Assembly (NCBI GenBank): GCA_964428935.1
Contig: CAYSAG010000064.1
Location: 1 to 20,482, forward strand
Origin: JAADHY01 sp964428935
GTDB taxonomy: Bacteria; Planctomycetota; Planctomycetia; Planctomycetales; Planctomycetaceae
Direction: 5' to 3'
DNA length: 20,482 bases
Part shown: piece by piece, positions 15,361 through 20,482 of the stretch
Numbering within the stretch: the first letter of the stretch is position 1
How the letters are laid out: each line of letters opens with the position of its first letter
Position numbers and translations under genes: made by a program
Notes under the pieces: model-generated
Seen by the model: only the letters and a program-made list of their open reading frames with translations
Databases searched by the model: none
What the model was told of the DNA's origin: nothing

Positions 15361-15830
15361 GCCGCGCTCCTCCAACGTAGGTTCCAACTCTCGCCGCACC
15401 ACAGGCTTCCGCTCGTTCTGCCAGTCCCGGCAGGCGACCGGAAAGTTTGGGTCAGTCTACCGGACGACCGGGCCGTGGCGAAATGGTGCGAGTCGTGGTG
15501 CGGTCTGCGACGCACGGCTGGGCGACGCGCGCCGCGACTTGGGCCGGCGAGCCGGTCGGCGCCAGAAGCGGGCAGCGACTCCGAAACGTGTCCGCTCATT
15601 CGAAAGAAGAGGCGTCAGCGACTCGCCGGGTGCTGCCCGTCGCCCCCGTTTACTCGCCGGACACCCCCTCCCGCAAGCCGCCGGCTTTGAACTTTCCAGT
15701 GTCCGACCAGTGGCCGACACTCGGCGCGGCGTGGTCGCTCGAAGTATGCTCGTCTGACTGAAGACACAACACGCACCCGACCGTGACGCTCGGTTCTGTC
15801 TCCACTCGACAGCAAAAGGAGAAGACTCCA
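15361..15830. other. Divergent intergenic region, 470 bp
   Basis: It separates the nine-loop FG-GAP gene from the DUF4091-type gene. It holds a leftward candidate promoter at 15454-15483. On the plus strand TATGCT (15745-15750) lies about 80 nt upstream of the DUF4091 start, but I find no matching -35 at the right distance. No gene is supported. Confidence 0.55.
15454..15483 (-). promoter_or_regulatory. Candidate promoter for the nine-loop FG-GAP gene
   Basis: On the minus strand TTTCGC (15478-15483) is followed after 18 bp by TAGACT (15454-15459), 93 bp upstream of the start codon. The same two hexamers at 17-bp spacing precede nhaA. The match to the sigma70 consensus is partial, so the recurrence is the main support. 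Confidence 0.35.
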
Positions 15831-18239
15831 GTGAAAGAGCGAAGACGCTTCGGACCAGAGGTGGTTCTGACGGCGGTCGTGCTGGCCGGTTGCCTCGTCG
15901 CAGCGGCGTCGAGCGCCGCTCAGGCCGCTCCGCGGAACCTGCTCAAGAACGGCGGTTTCGAGACGGACGCCGACGCAGACGGACAGCCGGACCACTGGCA
16001 GTTCGCTTGGAAAACCACGCACAGCGGCGACGCTCAGCGAGCTCAGCACAAGCAGCGACCGGACGTCGCGTGGGACGCGAGCACGGCCCACTCGGGTCGG
16101 CGGAGCGTTCGGGTCGGCGTCGTGCGAGCCGTCGACGACGGCGTGTGGACGCAAGACCGAGTTCCACACGTGCCGGGCACGCGCATTTACCGGCTGTCGG
16201 CAGCCGTCAAGACCCGTGGACTGCGCAACACCGACGCCCGGGTTGCCGTGGTGTTTCTGGGCGAGAACGGTCGGTGGCTCGGCGCCGACTACTCGGCCAT
16301 CGTCGTCACCGAGGACCGCGACTGGACGCGCTACGTGTGCCTGGTCGAGGCTCCTGCAGGTACGAAACGGCTGCGTGTCCGTTGTTGGGTCAACATGAGG
16401 AACTCCGGCACCGGAACGGCTTGGTTCGACGACGTCGAGCTGGTGCCGACCCGTTTGACGGAACGACCGCCCATGCAGTACGTCGACCGGTCGCCTCTGC
16501 CACCGGTGTCCGCGGCCGACCGTGAACGGGGCTTTGTTTGGTTTCGACGGAATCCGCTGCGGTTGGTCTTTCCGGCGACCGTGCCGCCCGAAGCCGACGT
16601 CGGCGCTCCGTTGTCGGCGTTCGCGACCCCCGGCGAGTACGAATCGCTGTCTTTCGGCGTTCGGGCGTTGCGGCCGCTGGAAGACGTGCGCGTCACGGCT
16701 TCTGATTTGGAGAGCGAAGACGGTCGAGCCAAGATTTCGGCGTCGGCCATTCGAGTGCGGCCTGTCCGTTACCGGCCCAAGCAAGGACAAGCTCGGTGGG
16801 GACCCTTTGCCTCCGGGCTGCTCACCGTGCCGCTGTTCCTTCAAAGCCGCACCAGCGTGGACATTCCCGCCGGCACGTCCCAATGGTTTTGGGTGGACGT
16901 TCACGTGCCGGACCACGCACCGGCCGGCCATTACCGCGGCTGGCTGACCATTCAACCGAAGACGGGTCAGCCGGCAAAGGTCCCGGTGCGTTTCGAAGTC
17001 CTGCCGTTCCGGCTGCTGGAGCCGACCGGCGTCTACTTCGGCATGTACGCGAAAGTTCCCCGCGACTTGGACGTGTTCCGGCGTCAGTGTGAAGACATGC
17101 GGAAGCACGGAATGACCACGGTGGGGCTGTGCTGTCCCCTCGGAAGTCGGTTGACGTACCAAGACGGCCGGGTCCGCGTCCGGTTCGACGGCACGGGCAC
17201 GCTGGAGCAGGCGCTGGACGTCTACCGGGATGTCGGCTTTCCAGCCCCAGTGGTGTGGCTCATGGGTAGCGACGTGCTTCGCTGGTGTCAGAAGCAGGGC
17301 GACCCGCCCGGCTCGGCCTTCGCTTCGTGCTACCGTCAGGTGGTCGAGGCGATCCTGGCCGAGGGCCGGCGGCGAGGCTGGCCGGAAATCGTTTTCCAGC
17401 CGGTCGACGAGCCGTTCGAGCACACGCAGCGGCTGGCGGACGCCAAACGGTGTTTGGAGGTGTTGAAACAGATTCCGGGCGTGCGGACCGAAGAGGACGG
17501 CCCGAACGGAAACCCGTCGACGTTGGAAAAGCTGTACTCGTTGACCGACATTTTGGTCTACCACGACGGTCCGGTCCTGAAACGCGGGCAATTTGACGCT
17601 CCAGGTTGGGAGGCTTTCCTTCGCCGTCTGGAACGGGACGCCAAAGAGGTGTGGTTTTACAACATCGACTTGACCGGCTGGCATCCGGAGGTCATGCGGT
17701 TTGGCTACGGGTTCGGCCTGTGGCAAGCCGGCGGGACGGGCATGGTGGAGTGGTACTACGGCGGGGCTCCGACGGCCTACCGACCGAGCAGCGCCGCGTT
17801 CGCGTACCCGCCGACGGAGACCGAAACCGGCGGACCGACCATTGGCTGGCAAGCCATTCGCGAAGGGGTCGACGATTTCAAGTACCTTTACACGTTGGTG
17901 GCCGCGCTGGAGCAACGCGGCGTGCGGCCAGGAAGCCGGGCGGCGGAGATTCGCGAGCGGTTGCTGGCCGAGCTGGCCCGAATCGACTTCCGCGGCTCGT
18001 GCGGCCGCGCCGCGCAAGGCGACTGGACCGGCTTGAAAACGTGGTCGGACGAGGGCGTGCAGTTGGTCTCGGGTGACTGGAAAATGGCCAACGGCCTTTC
18101 CTTCGAAGACTACGACCGGCTGCGTCGTCGAGTGGCCGACTGGATTCAGGAAGTCGGTCCGCCGACGGAGAAACCTCGGACGCCGCTGGTTCGGTTGGTC
18201 CGTCGTTGGCGCCGGCCGACCGACAGTCCGGACCGGTGA
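15831..18239 (+). CDS. Secreted DUF4091-type putative glycoside hydrolase with N-terminal carbohydrate-binding-like module
   Basis: This 802-aa exported protein starts at GTG 15831, chosen because AAGGAG lies 9 nt upstream; a GTG at 15783 in the same frame has no such site. The signal region ends with both a lipobox-like LAGC (Cys21) and an AQA|AP cleavage site near 33, so it is either a lipoprotein or secreted free. Residues about 36-206 (NLLKNGGFE ... TGTAWFDDVEL) look like a CBM4/9-type jelly-roll. About 240-395 is a beta-sandwich (GEYESLSFGVRAL, PAGHYRGWLTI). About 400-690 is a TIM-barrel-like region with FQPVDEP (Asp526, Glu527 as candidate catalytic residues) and the C-terminal GWQAIREGVDDFKYLYTL (672-689), the hallmark of DUF4091. 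The family is associated with polysaccharide use, but its substrate is unknown. Cys appears unusually often for an exported protein. Confidence 0.85.
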   Translation: MKERRRFGPEVVLTAVVLAGCLVAAASSAAQAAPRNLLKNGGFETDADADGQPDHWQFAWKTTHSGDAQRAQHKQRPDVAWDASTAHSGRRSVRVGVVRAVDDGVWTQDRVPHVPGTRIYRLSAAVKTRGLRNTDARVAVVFLGENGRWLGADYSAIVVTEDRDWTRYVCLVEAPAGTKRLRVRCWVNMRNSGTGTAWFDDVELVPTRLTERPPMQYVDRSPLPPVSAADRERGFVWFRRNPLRLVFPATVPPEADVGAPLSAFATPGEYESLSFGVRALRPLEDVRVTASDLESEDGRAKISASAIRVRPVRYRPKQGQARWGPFASGLLTVPLFLQSRTSVDIPAGTSQWFWVDVHVPDHAPAGHYRGWLTIQPKTGQPAKVPVRFEVLPFRLLEPTGVYFGMYAKVPRDLDVFRRQCEDMRKHGMTTVGLCCPLGSRLTYQDGRVRVRFDGTGTLEQALDVYRDVGFPAPVVWLMGSDVLRWCQKQGDPPGSAFASCYRQVVEAILAEGRRRGWPEIVFQPVDEPFEHTQRLADAKRCLEVLKQIPGVRTEEDGPNGNPSTLEKLYSLTDILVYHDGPVLKRGQFDAPGWEAFLRRLERDAKEVWFYNIDLTGWHPEVMRFGYGFGLWQAGGTGMVEWYYGGAPTAYRPSSAAFAYPPTETETGGPTIGWQAIREGVDDFKYLYTLVAALEQRGVRPGSRAAEIRERLLAELARIDFRGSCGRAAQGDWTGLKTWSDEGVQLVSGDWKMANGLSFEDYDRLRRRVADWIQEVGPPTEKPRTPLVRLVRRWRRPTDSPDR

Positions 18240-18267
18240 AGGACACGACGCGGCAAGACGTAGCGGA

Positions 18268-18298
18268 CGGTCCGGCCGAGCGAGTCGGTTTGGGACCG
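18268..18298. terminator. Inverted repeat between convergent genes
   Basis: CGGTCC (18268-18273) pairs with GGACCG (18293-18298) and encloses a smaller CCGA/TCGG stem (18276-18279 and 18285-18288). It lies in the 103-bp gap between the stops of the DUF4091-type gene and the 387-aa gene, where a two-way terminator would be expected. There is no T-tract on either side, so function is uncertain. Confidence 0.25.
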
Positions 18299-18342
18299 GA
18301 AGGCCAGTCGGCAGCAGTCGACCCGGCCGCTGCGGTGCGGCT

Positions 18343-19506
18343 CTACGTTGTCGTCAGTTCGCGGCGGCCTCGCTGTCGGACCTGCTGAACGATTCGGCTT
18401 TCCATTCGTCGAACCAGCGTGACCAGTCCGCACTCCGGGTTGTGCAGCAGGTCCTGCTTGAGCTCGAACAGGTACTCGGACAGGTTGCGCCGCAAGATGG
18501 GCTCCTGTTCCTTTCGGGTTTGGTAGTGGTCCCACAGGTCCCAGGCAATGATTCCGACGGCGACGAACGTGCCCAAGAACTTGCCTCCGAAGCGGGCGGC
18601 CACCTTTCCGCCGGTGCGGCTGGCCAATTTGGCCACGGCTTCTTCGCCAGCTTCGGCGGCGGCTCGGCGAGTGACTCGCGCGCCAATCTTCTCGGCAACG
18701 CCTCGAACCATTCCGGCCGTGCGCACGGTGGCCACCGCGCCGACAGCGCCCACACCGACCAAGGACTTGAGGGTCAACGCTACCTGGCGGTTCCCTTCCG
18801 ACTCTTCAGCCAGCACGGCCAAGTCGGCCAGGTAGCTTTCCCATTGCGGCTGCGGAACCTCGTACTGCTGCTGCACCAGGCTCAGCCGTCCTTCCAGTTG
18901 TTGAAAGAAAGTCCGCAGCGTGGATTGAGCGATTCGCTCGATTCTCTTCTGGGCAATGGGGGGCCGAAGCACCCGGTTGGCGAACTCGCGCTGAATGTCT
19001 TCCGTAATTCGCTCGGCCATGCTCGGTTGCTCACCGAGCAGGTACTCGACCAGACGCGTGTCGGCCATGTAGTAGCCAACCGCCTTCAGCCCCAACCACT
19101 GTTGGTTGAAGTAGCCGAAGTACCACGGCAGGAAGTCTTGGTCGACTCGTGTCTGCAGCTCGGCCACCCAAGCGGAAAGCTCGCGGTCGGCGTGCTCTTC
19201 CGCTACCTTCGCGGCCTCTTGAACGGCCTGAGCTACGGCCTGGTCAACCTGGTGCCAAGGAACGGTGGGCGGAGCCGAGACTGTGCGGTCGGTCGGCGGT
19301 CGAGGTGGTGTTCGCCGCCAGCTGGTGTAGACGTAGTGTCCCACGACCGACAAGAGAACCAAAACGGCCGCCGCCCAGGTGAGCTTGCCGACCAGGTTGG
19401 CCAGGGCGTTGAGCAAGTTGACGAGCGACGAGCGTCCGTTTCCGGCAGCAGCCGGCTGGTCCGGACGTCCGCCAGACAAAGCGTCTCTTGTGTCCGCGCT
19501 GCTCAT
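18343..19506 (-). CDS. Unrecognised membrane protein with Gly/Ala-rich hydrophobic segment, 387 aa
   Basis: I do not recognise a characterised family. The start has GGAGGA at about 7-nt spacing. Order of parts: a short polar N-terminus with no signal-peptide cut; one membrane helix at about 43-62 (LTWAAAVLVLLSVVGHYVY); a Pro-rich linker; a long charged, Gln-rich helical region (about 85-245) with an aromatic block, FLPWYFGYFNQQW, at 125-137; a Gly/Ala/Val-rich stretch (about 246-325) interrupted by basic patches and ending GKFLGTFVAVGIIAWDLWDHY; and a charged C-terminal helix region. The helix-rich body with a glycine-rich hydrophobic hairpin recalls proteins that insert into or reshape membranes, but that is only analogy. 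It is flanked by the convergent DUF4091-type gene and a 555-bp gap, so it is probably transcribed alone. Confidence 0.8.
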   Translation of the reverse strand: MSSADTRDALSGGRPDQPAAAGNGRSSLVNLLNALANLVGKLTWAAAVLVLLSVVGHYVYTSWRRTPPRPPTDRTVSAPPTVPWHQVDQAVAQAVQEAAKVAEEHADRELSAWVAELQTRVDQDFLPWYFGYFNQQWLGLKAVGYYMADTRLVEYLLGEQPSMAERITEDIQREFANRVLRPPIAQKRIERIAQSTLRTFFQQLEGRLSLVQQQYEVPQPQWESYLADLAVLAEESEGNRQVALTLKSLVGVGAVGAVATVRTAGMVRGVAEKIGARVTRRAAAEAGEEAVAKLASRTGGKVAARFGGKFLGTFVAVGIIAWDLWDHYQTRKEQEPILRRNLSEYLFELKQDLLHNPECGLVTLVRRMESRIVQQVRQRGRRELTTT

Positions 19507-19527
19507 GTTCGCTCCTCCTCAACTGGC

Positions 19528-19548
19528 CGGGCTCGAGGTTTGAGCCCG
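19528..19548. repeat. Inverted repeat in the leader of the 387-aa gene
   Basis: CGGGCTC (19528-19534) and GAGCCCG (19542-19548) are perfect complements with a 7-nt loop. The element ends 22 bp upstream of the start codon, just outside the ribosome binding site. It could form a leader hairpin or be a protein-binding site. A 7-bp repeat is not rare by chance. Confidence 0.25.
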
Positions 19549-19617
19549 AAGAACGGGTTGCGGCTCGCTAGACGGGTTGGCGGGCCGCCTCGCCGCGTAA
19601 ACAGCTGCCCCGTTGAC

Positions 19618-19647
19618 AGGCTACTTCGTCGCAGGTCGTGTCAGCAA
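19618..19647 (-). promoter_or_regulatory. Weak candidate promoter of the 387-aa gene
   Basis: On the minus strand TTGCTG (19642-19647), the same -35 hexamer as in the NfeD-like promoter, is followed after 18 bp by TAGCCT (19618-19623). Identical 9-mers, CAGGTCGTG on the plus strand, flank the -35 at 19632-19640 and 19659-19667, which would suit an operator with two sites. The -10 is poor. Confidence 0.2.
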
Positions 19648-19863
19648 GTGACCCTCGACAGGTCGTGCGGGAACTTGTTTGGTTCTGGGCGGAAGGTGCC
19701 TGACGTTGAGGGCTTGTGAAGTGTTCGTGTTTTTCGGCGGCTCGGGTGGGCAGTCGCGCTGAGCCGGTCAGTGTGACTTGCGCGAAAGCCGGAGTGCGAG
19801 CTGTTGCCGTGGCGCGGCCGGTGGACGCTCAGTCGGACGCGGCGACCGCGGTCCGCGCAAACG

Positions 19864-19903
19864 AAAAGCGGAGCGGCGCCCCAACTCGGCCATTCCGCTC
19901 CGC
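19864..19903 (-). terminator. Intrinsic (rho-independent) terminator
   Basis: GCGGAGCGG (19868-19876) and CCGCTCCGC (19895-19903) form a perfect 9-bp GC-rich stem with an 18-nt loop. On the minus strand the stem is followed directly by TTTTCGTTT, as expected of a factor-independent terminator. It would end transcripts coming from the lipoprotein gene at 20062-20433. Confidence 0.6.
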
Positions 19904-20061
19904 GACTCGTTGACACTCACCTGACGACGCTGGACCGTCTGAAACGGTTCGCTCTGGACGCGTCCACTGGCCCGTTCACTCCGCGGCGCAGCTGGCTAGC
20001 GCTTTCGAAAGGCGGACGCGGCGGAGAAGGCCGGTCGACCGTCCTGAGGTTGCGCAGTAGG

Positions 20062-20433
20062 TCATTGTTCGCCGGAGCTTTGTCCGCCGCCGTCCTGCGG
20101 CAGCTTTTCGAGCAAAGCCTTTGCTTTGGCTTTGACTTCCGCCGGCGAGCTTGCCGCGGCCAGTTCGTTCGCGAGCTTCTCGATTTCGTCGACGTTGCTG
20201 ACGCCTTCAGACTTCAGCTCTTCAATGGCCTCGGGTAGGCCCTCTTCGACGAAGCTGTCCAGTTCGCCCGTCTCGGCCACTCCTTGGACCCACTCGCGCA
20301 GTTCCGAAACGGCGCTCTTCGGCGGTCCTTCCGGCGGCGGAGCCAGTTGGTTTCCTCCGCCGCAGCCGAGTGCCCACAGACCGACCACGCTCAATCCAAG
20401 AACCAGCGCCCTCCGCAGCAGATTGCACTTCAT
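20062..20433 (-). CDS. Small predicted lipoprotein, 123 aa
   Basis: The start ATG (20431-20433) has AAGGAGG at about 9-nt spacing. The N-terminus has basic residues (LLRR), a hydrophobic core (ALVLGLSVVGLWALG) and Cys24 in ALGC, followed by Gly residues, so it is most likely a lipoprotein processed at Cys24. The mature part has a Pro-rich tether (about 30-39) and then two charged helical segments (about 41-80 and 84-115, including VDEIEKLANELA and AEVKAKAKALLEKL), ending in a polar Gly/Ser/Gln tail. I do not recognise a family and propose no function. Its transcript is probably ended by the terminator 158 bp downstream. Confidence 0.85.
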   Translation of the reverse strand: MKCNLLRRALVLGLSVVGLWALGCGGGNQLAPPPEGPPKSAVSELREWVQGVAETGELDSFVEEGLPEAIEELKSEGVSNVDEIEKLANELAAASSPAEVKAKAKALLEKLPQDGGGQSSGEQ

Positions 20434-20482
20434 TTCACCCAGCCTCCTTCACTCAAGTTGCTCCGCACACTGCGGCCACGAC

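Larger units (their letters stand above)
19507..20061. other. Intergenic stretch, about 555 bp
   Basis: The stretch lies between the lipoprotein gene and the 387-aa gene, both on the minus strand. It holds a good intrinsic terminator (19864-19903), a weak promoter candidate with two direct 9-mers, an inverted repeat close to the 387-aa start, and a 10-bp palindrome CTTTCGAAAG (20002-20011). No protein gene is supported. The 158 bp between the lipoprotein stop and the terminator would be a long 3' untranslated region. Confidence 0.55.

Noticed and set aside
13297..15690. A 797-codon open frame on the plus strand antisense to the nine-loop FG-GAP gene
   Set aside because: Its repetitive Val/Asp/Gln-rich translation mirrors the DxDGDG-coding repeats on the other strand. 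It has no start signal, and long antisense frames are expected in GC-rich genes that avoid TCA, TTA and CTA.
15615..18017. An 800-codon open frame on the minus strand antisense to the DUF4091-type gene
   Set aside because: The sense strand encodes recognisable domains with a clear ribosome binding site. The antisense translation is low-complexity Arg/Gln/His-rich and matches nothing.
1..20482. GATC depletion as a sign of restriction or methylation (only about eight sites seen)
   Set aside because: GAT and ATC are both rare on their own here, and the product of their frequencies roughly accounts for the few GATC sites. No separate avoidance of the tetramer is needed.
1..20482. tRNA genes, CRISPR arrays, insertion sequences or prophage
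   Set aside because: I saw no cloverleaf with a GTTCRA loop, no regularly spaced repeats, no transposase-like or phage-like protein and no terminal inverted repeats.

Overview
The window looks like a chromosomal segment of a GC-rich bacterium, most likely a planctomycete. I base this on the gene content: an N-terminal fragment carrying the RYYGQIGLTREQREKIY signature, a long NfeD-type protein with two ClpP-like domains, secreted FG-GAP/VCBS propellers, a secreted DUF4091-type putative glycoside hydrolase, and conserved proteins I know only as planctomycete hypotheticals. Base composition is roughly 65 % G+C by eye. Coding density is low, about 75 %, and there are eight gaps of roughly 420-580 bp. 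I assign lineage by resemblance, not by any search.

Layout. 1-233 (-): start of an exported LTXXQ-like protein, cut by the window edge. 809-2077 (-): a KDPG/KHG-type aldolase (eda) preceded by a conserved 162-aa protein of unknown function. 2566-4929 (-): NfeD/ClpP-class membrane serine protease, divergent from 5507-6748 (+), the Na+/H+ antiporter nhaA. 6876-9212 (-): primosomal helicase priA, convergent with nhaA. 9377-10645 (-): a secreted protein with seven FG-GAP loops. 11143-11475 (-): A-type iron-sulfur carrier (erpA-like). About 12004-12539 (+): a frameshifted remnant of a large YfhO-like membrane protein. 12964-15360 (-): a larger secreted protein with nine FG-GAP loops, divergent from 15831-18239 (+), the DUF4091-type secreted protein. 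18343-19506 (-): an unrecognised membrane protein with a long Gly/Ala-rich hydrophobic stretch. 20062-20433 (-): a small lipoprotein.

The genes do not form one pathway. Housekeeping genes (replication restart, Fe-S delivery, ion homeostasis, sugar-acid aldolase) are interspersed with exported proteins of the kind planctomycetes carry in bulk. The two FG-GAP proteins and the DUF4091 protein would all act outside the cytoplasm, possibly on polysaccharide, but nothing shows that they work together.

Several starts were moved downstream of the longest open frame because a clear Shine-Dalgarno sequence or promoter decided them (NfeD-like, nhaA, priA, both FG-GAP genes, erpA, DUF4091). I found no tRNA, rRNA, CRISPR array, insertion sequence, phage or defence system. 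The most noteworthy signals are the YfhO-like pseudogene, a matching pair of promoter-like sequences, an intrinsic terminator far downstream of the lipoprotein gene, inverted isoleucine codon preference, and the unrecognised membrane protein.
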